A stretch of 64,000 nucleotides of DNA from assembly GCA_012845835.1 (NCBI GenBank), contig JABAKD010000006.1, positions 5,079,044 through 5,143,043 on the forward strand. The letters are read 5' to 3'. The notes beneath the pieces are model-generated. The model made no database searches. It was given only the letters and a program-made list of their open reading frames with translations, and had not been told where the DNA came from. Of the stretch, positions 53,640 to 64,000 are shown in pieces. Position numbers and translations under genes: made by a program. The stretch is from Undaria pinnatifida. Taxonomy: Eukaryota; Sar; Phaeophyceae; Laminariales; Alariaceae. The stretch's first letter is position 1, and each line of letters begins with the position of its first letter.

Positions 53640-54237
53640 CAAGGTGTCTACTTCCGTAGTAATGATTTTTTAAGTCCAAAACCCTTCCAACCTCCAACTT
53701 CTAGAAGAGGAGTCCGGCCGACCACACACACCCCACCAGGGCACCGACCGCTGTGGTCATCATTCAGCCGTGATACTTGGTGTGATCCAACGTAACTGGA
53801 TTTTATGCCATGCCTAGGAGGAGGAGATGCTCGTACACTCGACTTCACGTGTCCGCACGCTCTTCTCAACGCAGCAAGAGCAGCAGACATCAGCTGCAGC
53901 AGTTGTCGCGGAGAGTTTGACAAGGTTTGGACAGCAAGGTGTCTACTACTTACTGTAGTAATGATATTTAAAGTCCAAAACCCTTCCAACCTCCAACTTC
54001 TAGAAGAAAAGGAGTCCGGCTGACCACACACACCCCACCAGGACACCGACCGCTGAGGTCATCATTCAGCCGTGATACTTGGTGTGATCCAACGTAACTG
54101 GATTTTATGCCATGTGTAGGAGGAGGAGGAGGTGCTCGTACGCTCGACTGCAGGTGTCCGCACGCTCTTCTCAACGCAGCAAGAGCAGCAGGCATCAGCT
54201 GCTGCAGTGGTCGCGGAGAGTTTGACAAGGTTTGGAC
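53640..54237. repeat. 295-bp tandem duplication, two copies
   Basis: CAAGGTGTCTACT begins both copies (53640 and 53935). They share AAGTCCAAAACCCTTCCAAC, CAGCCGTGATACTTGGTGTG and AACGCAGCAAGAGCAGCAG, ending GTTTGACAAGGTTTGGACA. They are highly similar, so the duplication is recent. Confidence 0.9.
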
Positions 54238-55599
54238 AACATCTTGATTGAACAGGTCGTGCGCTCAGAGTCCCCTCGCAGAACGCTGCCCCAGGGGAGT
54301 TCGGCGCTCGACACCATGGGCTAAACGCAATCACAGCTGAGTCAAAATAAGAAAAGTCATACATAACAGACCTTAAGTCCAACACGTCCATCATCCGTTT
54401 CGCAACCCAATAGTGGCTGGCTGGATCCGTTGCGTTTATACGTTTTTGCGTGTATTTTTTCGCACCTGTTCATTACTTCGTCTCCTCTCCGCCTCTCACT
54501 CGGTATATGGCATGCTACCAGAGTACGTTTTAGTCCCCCTCCATATCATCCGAGGCGGACGACTCGCGCTGTGCGGTGCTCCGAATCGTGTGGCTTGGCG
54601 GCTGGTGGGCTGGCAGGGAGTGGTTATGATCTGGCTCTCATTCGTTCTGGAAGATCCCGATCTTTGTCCCTTGGGAGTCCAGAGGGTCATCCTTGGGTGG
54701 TTGCCACCCTGTGATCCGAAAGCCGTTATAAAAAATGGAAACCCATCATGGCCTTTCACTCGGAAAGCACTCTTCAAGAACATCAGCACGCAACACCAGG
54801 CAGCCACCATCCATGGGGCCGTCCACTTGGCCAGAGACTGAGGTATCTCCTCGACACGAGAGAGTGCTTCTTCAGGCTGCTCGTCTGCGGCCATTCGGGG
54901 TCAACTACCTTCAGGGCGGTGAGTTACCTTGTTACAGCCTTCGGGACGGACCCATCATGTATTGCGACTGACGAAAAAAGCGACAGCAGTACGATCTGCG
55001 ATCTTACCCAGCAGTGCCAGCGGGCGGCATTTTTAGTATTAGCAAATACGCAACGTGGGTGTCGGGAAGCTCCTTGCACCGCAGTTCAGAGACGCACCCT
55101 ACCCTGGTGGCCCTACCTCGGTGGTTCGGGCTGCTTCGTGTGGCCGGTGCTGTGATCGTGTATTCTCTTTACATGTATGCCCTCTGGGGCGGCTTCAGCA
55201 GAACTCGTGTCATCATCGTGTCTCGTGCCTGGTGTGGTACGAACACAGCTGCTGGAACTTGTCCTGGATACAGGCCAGAAATAATTGTTTATAGCACGTG
55301 TGGAGGGGGGGAGGGCACTTCGTAGCTTGATAGGCAACTGACTTCAGAGCTCTGTGAGCTTGGCTGCCGCTTGGGCCGATTGCTGCGTTGAAATCCTGGG
55401 TGCAGTAACAGCAACAAGAGCCTAGGGTTGCGTCCACCTCCCCTGTAAAGTGTACCAGGTAAGTTCCAACTGTCATCTCGCCATGCGCTTTCTTCACATT
55501 GATTGATCTTTGCACCAATCTACATCCAACACAACCAGTATCCTTGCTGCTGCCCCTTATTAATAGAGAGACGGGCTTTGCGGTAACGAACTACGAGAC
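54238..55599. other. No confident gene
   Basis: Several moderate frames overlap on the + strand (54413-55325), but none shows a domain I recognise and no consistent spliced model emerges. A TACCAGGTA motif lies at 55453. Confidence 0.3.
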
Positions 55600-55850
55600 A
55601 GAGATAAACCTTGTAAAGACAGCAAGGTCATTTGACCACGCAATGCCCACCACAACGAGCACGCGGGCGAAAATCTAGAACACGTGTACAAGGCAGCACC
55701 ACTAGACTGCTGTTGGTTGTAAAAAAAGAAAGAAAATATTAAGAAAGGCGAAAAGGAAACATAATTTGCAAATACAGAGGCTAACAGGACGGCACGACCA
55801 AAAATGGACAACAAAGCACAACAGACTACTCGCACAGACAGCTAGCAACA
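55600..55850. repeat. Direct repeat D, copy 1
   Basis: AGACAGCAAGGTCATTTG, ACGAGCACGCGGG, AGGACGGCACGACCAAAAAT and ACAAAGCACAACAGAC match 56320-56540 in the same order. These two could be terminal repeats of an old element of about 950 bp. Confidence 0.65.
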
Positions 55851-56319
55851 CGTGGTAGCAGATTACGCCATCCAGCCAACATCGGGGGCAGCACCCATAT
55901 TGGGACCCTCATACTGCTGTAGGAGTAGGAGCATTGCCGCATGGTCTACCACCACCTGCGCACCGTTTCTGACGACATTGGTGCCAATACCGTCATCGTC
56001 GTTCCCGTACCGAATACAAAAACGAAGCCAAATTTTCAAGTAAGCAAAAACGCAGCAACAACGCAGATGAAACCACCCTACCGGCATCGGGGTAGCGCCT
56101 AAACTCGGTTCCGAATGCAACTATTAGAGGGCTAGGGGCGTTGCTCCCTGGTCTGTCCTCTGCGTACTCTGTACTACTGTGTCTTCGACAGCGGTGTCCA
56201 TACCGACATCATTGCCTCAATCCCCCTCAAGGGTACCCGAAAGGAAAACAGAAAGGCTGGAAGCAAAAGGGGAATAAAGTAATTAAAGGGACGAAGAAAG
56301 GTACCAGAGGTACATGTTA

Positions 56320-56540
56320 TTGCGAATACAGCAAGGACTTGGCCATACAACGCCAGCCACAATGAGCACGCTCGGGAAAAAAACAAAAGTACGCGAGCCA
56401 GCACTCCAGACTATTTGCAGTAATGAAGAAAAGAAATAGGAGAGTAAGAAGAGAAACGAAAAAAGAACAAGCAAATGGAAATAAAGAGGGAAGCAGGACG
56501 GCACGACAAAAATGAAAAACAAAGCACAACAGACATCTAT
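56320..56540. repeat. Direct repeat D, copy 2
   Basis: See copy 1 at 55600. The reverse complement of this segment is also related to 12080-12170 and 12840-12960. Confidence 0.65.
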
Positions 56541-56740
56541 TAAATAGTAACTACCAACTGGCGATGGGCACCGGATGTCATTTTCGAAGAGCCGAAAACC
56601 GCATAGGAGGCGTTATTCTCTATATATAAAAAAAAACGGTTTATCCGTGCTTTTTCAGTCGGTTTTAACCGGTTAACGGAGAACCGTTTAAACCCATTTT
56701 TTGGTGGTAAATCATCCAAACCTTCTAGAATAGTAAACAT
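56540..56740 (-). other. Unrecognised small open frame
   Basis: This is a 66-codon frame (FTILEGLDDLPPKNGFKRFS, NRLKPTEKARINRFFLYIEN) with ordinary composition and a Met start. No family is recognised. It lies just past repeat D. Confidence 0.2.
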
Positions 56741-56787
56741 TACCAGGCAGATTATATAAAGGGATGTCTAATTGCTTAAATCGTCAG

Positions 56788-57110
56788 GTTTGTCCCCTTT
56801 GAGGATTTATAGTTTCCGCGCACATATTGAAATGTCCCGCCCCCCCCCCCCCCCCCCTCCCTTCTCCCTCCCCTGACCCCTCTTGTTCATACCCCCCCCC
56901 CCCCCTTCCCCCCCCCCCCCCCCCCCCTTCCGCCTAGTTTGTCCAAACGCCCCACTCACAATCGAAATCGGCCAGAGTAATAAAGAACCCTCCAACGCCC
57001 CCTCTTTTCCAACCACCCGCACGATTGCCTAGACCTAGCACCACGCGTATAACAAGCCCCTACATATCTTTGATCTCACAGCCGAAGTGTATTTGAATAT
57101 TATTTGTGAC
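56788..57110 (-). repeat. Dispersed repeat A, rearranged fragment
   Basis: GATTTATAGTTTCCGCGCAC and long poly-C runs are followed by GATCTCACAGCCGAAGTGTA. The CATCTTTGCAAGCTG core is missing. Confidence 0.6.
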
Positions 57111-57509
57111 CTAAACCTCTTAAAAATCCCCCCCCCCCCCCCCCCCCTCCTTCTCGCTCTCCCTTGCTCAAACGCCCCACCTTATATCGAACTCCGCTAG
57201 ATTAATAAACACTTGACGCACTGGATATCACCTCATTATCTTTCGAGAGCCATCCATGCCGCTGCTTCCCCCCCCCCCCCGCCCCGAACGCTCCCTTCTT
57301 CCCCACCACCCGCACCATCGCCTAGACCTAGCACCACACGTATAACAAACCCCTCACCTAAAACCCTTCCTCCCCCCCCCCCCGCCCCCTCCCCCCCCTC
57401 CCCCCGCCCCCTCCCCCGCCCCCACCCCCCACCTTCCCAACCCCCCCCCAACTCATTCCAACCCCACCCCCTCGAACACTCCGCCCTCTCTCTACTCACT
57501 GATTGTACG
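57111..57509. other. Poly-C-rich filler
   Basis: This consists of C runs and C/A-rich sequence with open but compositional frames. Confidence 0.6.
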
Positions 57510-58162
57510 GCTTACCCCAGGATATACATGATAAACTGATGCATTCTTTCCAAAACCGTCACGTTTATCCCCTCAAAATAATGTATAGTTTCCACGCACA
57601 GATTGAGCTGCCCCACACGCCCCACCCCTGCCCCAACCCCCCCCCCCCACGATAGACTGGTGTATTTTTTATTTCATTTTATTTATTTATTTATTTTCCC
57701 CAAAAACCGTCAGATCTATCCCCTTGAAAGGATTTATAGCTTACACGCACAAATTGCCCGCCCGTTCCCCCCCCCCCCCCCCCCCTTCCCCCCCCCCCCC
57801 CTCCAACCCCGCTCGCTTTTGATCAAAACCAGGCCCCCACGTCCTTCAAAACTCCGCCCCCCCCCTCACCGGTCATTCGACTTACAGGATTCACTTGATA
57901 AAAGGATACATTTCCCTCCACAGCTGTCAGGTTTTGTCCCCCTCAAAAACGGGTTTTATAGTTTCCGCGCACAGACTGACTAAAATCACCCTGTTGACCC
58001 TGATAGCTACACTGTAGTTGTAAAGGGAGTCGCCGACCTATATCCTTAATGAGGACACACAAGTCGTAATACGCGCGTTCGGAGTATCACACACAGCTTG
58101 CAAAGATGAGTTTCGACGAAGTCTTCGATCTCACAGCTGGAGTGTATTTTCAGTTTTTATAA
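57510..58162 (-). repeat. Dispersed repeat A, long copy
   Basis: This is a nearly collinear match to 3044-3655, including all three modules and the common end (AGCTTGCAAAGATGAGTTTC, GATCTCACAGCTGGAGTGTA). It is in the same orientation. Confidence 0.85.
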
Positions 58163-58471
58163 TAACATTGAAAACCAACTTTGTGTTTCATCAAGTGGCA
58201 CCTTGTGGTGTGCTCACAAGTACGTGTTTGGTTCCGTTCGCAAATAGTACCATACGCCTCTTAGAGATGGATTGTCTCGCGTTTTGATTAATCAGCTGAA
58301 TTATCTTTATTATTGTAAAACACGACGTCGAGCTGCATCAAAACCACCATAACCAGAGACTCGCACACCCCATGCTCCCGAAGCTCCTCAAATCACCGTG
58401 ATGGCTACCATCGTGCGACGTGTACAAGCAACAGTCGCCCTGCTTGTGAGTCCACATGATACGACACCATA

Positions 58472-58601
58472 CCTCCGCTAAAATATACCAGGTAACCTGT
58501 CAATCCTGCGTACGGTAACTGGAGGCATGTACCGGACCTCCGCTAAAATATACCAGGTAAACTATCAATCCTGCGTACTGCAACTGGAGGCATGTACCGG
58601 G
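58472..58601. repeat. 65-bp tandem duplication
   Basis: CCTCCGCTAAAATATACCAG with CAATCCTGCGTAC and CTGGAGGCATGTACCGG is present twice, back to back. Each copy contains TACCAGGTA. Confidence 0.9.
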
Positions 58602-58959
58602 GGAGAAACATCGAAAATACCTGCGAACACAAGTTTGGTCCAGAAGAAAACCGTCGAGAGCAAAAATAACGTCCGCCTGTTGAGCTGGAAAGGAAACGAC
58701 AAACATAAGCTGCATTGTACGAATTCTCCCACCGTAAAAAACTAATAACGCCAACACGCATACGCAGCGATAAGATCATTTAACCGCTGGAAGCCATCCA
58801 AAATTACACTCTATAAAATACCTTCGCCCTTGCCAACAGCAACGTGATCAATGCCTTCTCGCAATAAAGTGAACAGTACTGACACATTCAGCACAGCGGT
58901 GCAACAGCTACTCCTGGAAGCATTCAGTTCAGCCTTTAGTGTGAACGCCAAAACAGCGA

Positions 58960-59550
58960 TCACACTCTCATACTCCCGTTCACTTTTGCTCGTAGCACGA
59001 ATCGAGGAGCCCCGAGACGATGGCACCCCCAACGGACAAATATCCGTGCGGTTCTATCTCCGGTCAACCGCATCTTCCTCTTGGTCACCGTCAGCCCTGC
59101 CTTGGAGAAGAGGCGTTCGGAAGACGCCGACGACGCAGAGCTGCACAGGTACCGCGCAGCGAGGTCGCTGATCATAGGGAAGTCCTTCTCGCGTGTGGCC
59201 CACCACTGAAGAAGGGTCGTTATCGGCGGCAAGCGGATCGAGCCCGCGGTACTGGATCGATTCCATCTTGACCTGCGCCGCGTGTGCTTCTGCATGTGCG
59301 AGTGCTTGTGCACCTTCTGGGATGCTATGCAGTAGTTGCCCCAGTCCTGGAGAGAGGTTTCGAAGGAACCGGCGACGAAGGCATCAGGCGATGGTGCATG
59401 GGGTTTGAACATCATGGGTTGCGAATTGTACGATGTGAATACAGTCCATTGTGCACGATACGCCAGCCTTATACCTGTACAAGGAGTCACGTTTATAAAA
59501 TAAGAGAAAACTGGACAGGACAACGAGCACATGTACGTTACATGGCTCAC
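58960..59550 (-). pseudogene. hAT-family transposase C-terminal (dimerisation) remnant
   Basis: The frame contains LLQWWATREKDFPMISDLAA, RYLCSSASSASSERLFSKAG and TKRKMRLTGD. This matches the signature of the hAT C-terminal dimerisation domain (W...FP.L...A...L....S.ASSERLFS.AG...). The first ~80 codons upstream are not recognisable, and no BED finger or DDE catalytic part is seen nearby. It is therefore a fragment, or a small exon of a domesticated hAT gene. Inverted termini were not found. Confidence 0.75.
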
Positions 59551-59599
59551 GACGCTACACAGTAGTTTTCGGTTTACAATATTAACTAGTTTACACCCT

Positions 59600-61757
59600 G
59601 TGGTTAATATATTGGCTCGCCATTGGCGCCGGTCTAAACATGCTTATTTTGGTTGGTCACCAACACTAGCTGGACCATGCGGCAATGCTCCTACTCCTAC
59701 GGTAGGTTCATTCGAAACCCAGTATGGCTGCTGCCACCGATGTTGGTTAACATGGCTCAGCACCTCATGCGCCCGCTGGCGACGGGGCTCCCTTCAGGAG
59801 AGAGAGCCGGGCGCTTGGCCGTATCGAATCTGAAGCGCGGCGGCCGCGAGAGACGCGTAACGGATACGAGGTCCGCATCCGCACGGCCCCCAAAAAGTAA
59901 TATTGAGCTTTAACTCGTAACTAGCTGCAGCATGTGCTGGTGCTCATAATTCTACATGGCACGTAGAAATTTGTCAGGGTGTTCACGTTCTGTGTTGCTG
60001 CTGCACCATGCCTTACTCAAATCATAGACCGTACCCTGGTAGATATCTTCTCATGACGAACAACACGGCATTTTAACTTGCTCCGGTACTTGTACGAAAT
60101 ATTGTAAACTGAAAACAAATGTGCTCGTGCATAAGCTCTGAGTGGTTACTTCTCACGGGAAAGGGAAAGGAATATCATGTGGCACGGATCTCACTTTTTG
60201 CACTTATATTTGTCGATATTGGCACGGAAGACGTCTGAAATTGTTTCACTTGTTGTAGGTATCAGTCTGATACACATCTCTTGATGGCCTTCCTACTGTT
60301 CGGAAGTTTTCCGCCTCGAAATCGGCATGGTTTGATATTTGCCCGAGTAGCCCATTTCCGCGCTGGATGTGCCGAAAAAACTTTTGTCGTGGAAATTGTG
60401 TGGGATTTCAACCGCAAACACAAATGAGCTCGTAGGATGAATCTTAATGTGTTGCCAATTTCTAAGCGGGACATTCCGGGGAAGCTCCTTCGAGATTTGC
60501 CCTCATTTTGACGACCAATAGACTGATTCGAACGCCTTCCGTTCATAAATTGGGATCGTGTTCGTAGCACGTGTAGCACGGCATTCGTTTCCTGTAAGAA
60601 GTGGCCTGCAACACGCAGAATTCCACAACTGTATGTGTTGTCTTGATATTGAACCATTGTTTCTACCCAACGACAGCGTTAACACACTCAGCGTCCGTCC
60701 TAGTTCTTCTTCCTAGGGAGTACAGGTTATGTGATCACCGATTGGGTGAGACAGGACGTCAAGTGGAAGGCTGCCCTCCCCGTATCTCGTATCCACAGTA
60801 TGGAGGGCTTTCCGCCTTGACTCGTGCACTCCCCACGGTGTGGACGAAAACCGTGTATCCGACATCCAACGCGACGAGGTGACGATGCTGACAACAATTC
60901 GGAGACCTGTTGCCGCCCAGAGATGTCGTTTTGCACTGTGCTGCTGCTGTTGTAGTGCCAATCGTTATAGTATGCCTCCGTCATGCTGACGTGTCATAGC
61001 ACGTATCGATTTGTGTGCTACAGGGAGGGCGACAATTGAATCTTCCACCGTAAGGGTCATTCCTAACAAGAAAAGTCACGAACTCCGACAAAAAGTCACG
61101 ATTCCTGACCTTTTAAATTTCTGAATTGTCACGTTTTCAACAGTGAATGGCGTTTTTTTGTCAGACATCTTGGCATCAATTTAATATGGATTTGCCGAAA
61201 CGATTCAAAAGTCCAGATCCTATCCGGCCTCCTGGCAAATATCACGATTCGCGAAAATGCCACGTTTTTTTTGTCCCGACTCCTGACATTTTGTGTGCTC
61301 GTTAGGAGCGGCCCTAGGCTTTGACGTCGACGAATGCTACTCTCTGTTTTATGCGGTAGTGACTGTTGACCTCTACTTAGCGCCGTAGCTCAAATCGTCG
61401 GTCCCACTCACTACACGCGTCCCAGCTGAAGTAATTCTGCCATCTTAAACGGCTATGCTGTATGATGCCTCGGGTCGGGTTCAAGGACTGGTGTTTCCCC
61501 CTATTTCCCGATGTCCTTCAGCATCCCGCCATTCCAAAGAGCGCATTAACAATTTCCCGTTTTACTATTTTCTTGACACGCAGAGTGAAAGGCCTGCGTG
61601 ACATACGGTCGTTGCAGATGAAAAAGCCCCAGTTTCTGGACATTGTGCGCAAACAGAATGCCACTGAATCCCTACCGATGCACGTACTACCATTGTTTTA
61701 CCCCACCCTTTCTCAAACCCTACCCATGAATTGGCCCCCGACGCGCGCACGGCGCAG
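59600..61757. other. No confident gene; possible upstream exons of the WD40-like gene
   Basis: Positions 60655-60755 carry the motif shared with 5343 and 39695. AAAGTCACGA is duplicated at 61069-61100. A candidate exon after TTGACACGCAG at 61584 (VKGLRDIRSLQMKKPQFLDI) does not join in phase to the exon at 61758 through any donor I could find. Confidence 0.35.
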
Positions 61758-62691
61758 CCATCTGTCCTTACCTGGGCCTACTCGCACACCTGGATGGTTC
61801 GAGCCTGCATTTGTTCCCCTTCCCGGGTGGAGACAGCCGGGGTGAACCGTGGGATGCTTGCGTCGCCAGCATCGACCTCTCGCCCGGTACTCGAACGAGC
61901 AACCGTAACGGCGATGGACGTGGAGCTTCTCGGGGAGGGAACGAGACGGGGGGGTGCTCACCAGCTGGTGGCGTACCCCGTTGCTTGTCGTGGACCCACT
62001 GTAATCGGCATACGGCAGTCTCGAGGCCCCCAGTGGGTGAGTCGGTAGCATTAACTTCAGTGACAGCGGCAGCAGCGACATCGGCGGAGGTGACGATGCC
62101 GCCTGAAAGTTTAAGGGGCGGTGGTAGTGGCAGCCAGGTTAAGGAAGGCGCTGGGTGGGATGACGACGCGCGTTCTTCGTCGAGTGGAGCGCTTGTGGGC
62201 GGTGTTGGGGGCAAGGTGTCCGCGCACCTTGCGGTGGCGTGTGGGTCTGATGTGCGCCTTTGGGAAGTCTCCCGGTTCTCTGGCCGAAGAGGGGCAGACC
62301 TGGGGGGGACGTGGGAGGAAAACGAGAGTGCTGACGGACGGTACCGTTACTCGACTGTCGAAGTGCTGACGGATTGGCATCGCACCGTTGGTGGCTGCGT
62401 TCGAATAGCCGACTGCGGTCGAAACGCCGCTGGTGCTGCCGCGGGCGGAATTAGACACGAGGATGGCATTGATGACGAGGAAAACGTAGCCAGCGGGGAC
62501 GGTGCTGCTACCCTGTCGAAGGGGGGAGGTTTGATGACCGGTGATTCCAATTTGACGACTGGTGACTCCAAAGTTCGATGCATGTCTTTTCGGCCAGATG
62601 GTGGCGAGGATGCAAGGAAGCTAGAAAGGGGCCGCGAGGGAGAAGGTCCTCCGCTAGCTGTGTGGTACGACAATGGGGCGGCAGTACTTGG
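61758..62691 (+). CDS. WD40-like gene, first visible exon
   Basis: The acceptor is CACGGCGCAG and the donor GTGAGT. About 311 codons stay open. It carries the blade-like segments LLAHLDGSSLHLF, LAVACGSDVRLWE and LAVWYDNGAAVLG. Confidence 0.7.
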
Positions 62692-64000
62692 GTGAGTGCG
62701 TTAGATATTGCCTGGTATTATGCGCGAACGCTGGTGTCTTAGTTTACCGATGCCTGCTAATAAGGGTCCTTTTCTAGATGGCTGACGACTGTTTTTTTGT
62801 CTGCCGACCGAGATTCGTCAGCAGCACTTGCTTCTAGAAATGATCGACCATTGCGTACGAGTTGACGAGATTTACGTGTATATCCTGCTGCGCGAGTTCC
62901 TACCGACATTTTTACTCTCATATCCGTACGAGGTGTGGTGCGTGGGTCTAAAGAGCTGTGTTGGGAACCGTTGTTGTTTTTTGTTTGCTGTGAGGCGGCG
63001 AGAAAACAGCATCGAGGGTGGAACGTTGCTAGCAGAATTCGGTATGGCGCGGTGAGAGGGGCATTGAAATTCAGTAACAGACTCATACACGGTGTCTGAT
63101 AGCGTGCGCTATCCGGGGGGGAAGGCGGAAACGGGGGTGTATCCATCACACCTTTCGCTCAGCGAGACCCCCCCGCGAAAAAGCATGATATCTTGTAACC
63201 CCTTTAGAGCTGCACGCACGGTTTTGAGCGTAAACTACTTGGAATTTGGTGGGATTATGCTTGCAGTCACAAAAGGGTGAAGACTACGCACCGAATTTGT
63301 ATTCTATGAATATCTGGTACTGAAATCTTGGCAGCCGAACGTGCTACTGTACGGGGACATGTAGTTTTTTCGTGATGAAGGTGCTCTGTTGACGCTCGAC
63401 TTACAGAAAGCGGTTTCACGCGATGCCTCCAGTGAACTCCCCACCCCGGGAAGATTGTAAGGGTGTATGGTAGGGTATATACGCAAGGGTACGCGGGTGC
63501 CTAACCCGATTATCTCTGTCATACCCGGTAGATACCCGAGTACATCCAGAGTATAAAATCTACTAAGCAAACTCTTGAAAGTTTGTAAGGAACCAATACA
63601 TGTGCATAAATGAAGGGATGCCCTGCTCGCCCCTCATTCGCCCCCTGCAGGCCTGGGAGAAAGCGGGCGATGTTTCCCGCGCCCGTGGCTAAAAAACGCG
63701 CATGCGGCGCTTGGAGTGGCTGTGGACGGTATCTGGCCACGAGCAGCGGCGGCGAAATTCGTGTCCACACAAACCCTTCCGGACAAGGCACACCCGAAGC
63801 AATTGGTGATCTAGACACTGGCTTGGTCAACGCATCAGCCAGGGAACCGGCGAGGGCGGTAGAGGCCTGGGCGGGCTCAGATTCCACCGTCCCTCAAGCG
63901 GATGGAGTGCTAGCGTCCGAAGCCGACGAGGGGGCGTCGGCGCCGCTGGCGCAGATTATATCGGCATCTGGCACGGGCAATTCAGAACATTTTGGGGGGA
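61758..64000 (+). CDS. WD40-like beta-propeller protein, partial (two exons seen)
   Basis: The exons 61758-62691 and 63651 to beyond the window join in phase (GG|G) across a GTGAGT...CTGCAG intron. Blade-like strands are visible: YLGLLAHLDGSSLHLFPFPG, HLAVACGSDVRLWEVSRFSG, CMSFRPDGG..PLAVWYDNGAAVLG and WSGCGRYLATSSGGEIRVHT. The blades are joined by long Gly/Ser/Asp-rich loops, unlike a compact canonical WD40 array. The protein continues past the window end, and the first exon was not found: exon 61758 starts with two bases of a split codon and the frame is stopped upstream at 61727. Such propellers act as scaffolds, but no specific role can be given. Confidence 0.7.
63651..64000 (+). CDS. WD40-like gene, second visible exon, runs off the window
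   Basis: The acceptor is GCCCCCTGCAG. The frame stays open to the last base and begins PGRKRAMFPAPVAKKRACGA, then WSGCGRYLATSSGGEIRVHT. The later part is Ala/Ser/Glu-rich. Confidence 0.7.

Noticed and set aside
1-64000. CRISPR array, riboswitch or bacterial operon
   Set aside because: The tandem repeats lack the short-repeat and unique-spacer pattern, and spliceosomal introns show the DNA to be eukaryotic.

Overview
The window is eukaryotic nuclear DNA. It holds one nearly gene-sized locus split into 14 exons, the start of a second spliced gene at the right edge, and a large amount of repetitive and mobile DNA. Exon-intron borders are strongly of the type exon|GTGAGT ... CAG|exon. The LTR-retrotransposon integrase region, as far as I recall such elements, resembles those of stramenopiles. 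Together these suggest a repeat-rich alga or other stramenopile, possibly a brown alga, but this is an inference. Almost all long open frames in the window are low-complexity shadows.

Region by region. 1-10.3 kb: no gene recognised. It contains a 65-bp tandem repeat, two tRNA-derived SINE families, a complete 375-bp TRIM (miniature LTR element), several copies of a dispersed repeat sharing the core CATCTTTGCAAGCTG, and a diverged ~200-bp tandem repeat. 10.36-36.34 kb: a PhoD-like metallophosphatase on the + strand. I joined 14 exons whose phases all agree; they give 1,728 nt, or 575 codons plus stop. The first intron is about 12 kb. Introns carry minisatellites, a fold-back repeat, a Tigger/pogo-like deletion derivative and a long polypurine tract. 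The predicted protein ends in CKCHCTIS, a CaaX-like tail.

36.3-52.4 kb: repeat-rich DNA with a decayed Ty1/copia-like element (gag plus retropepsin), a decayed Ty3/gypsy-like element (integrase region, interrupted by a MITE), tandem repeats of 104 bp and ~160 bp (the latter made of CCCTCTAGAGGG palindromes), and another SINE. 52.4-61.7 kb: no confident host gene. It contains tandem duplications, further dispersed repeats and a hAT transposase C-terminal remnant. 61.76 kb to the end: two exons of a WD40-like beta-propeller gene on the + strand, with its 5' start not found and its 3' end beyond the window.

The most unusual local structure is that three PhoD exons (2, 4 and 5) are each immediately preceded by degenerate tandem copies of their own 3' splice-site region. 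For exons 4 and 5 the copies include the first codons of the exon, in the right phase. No operon-like or CRISPR-like system is present.
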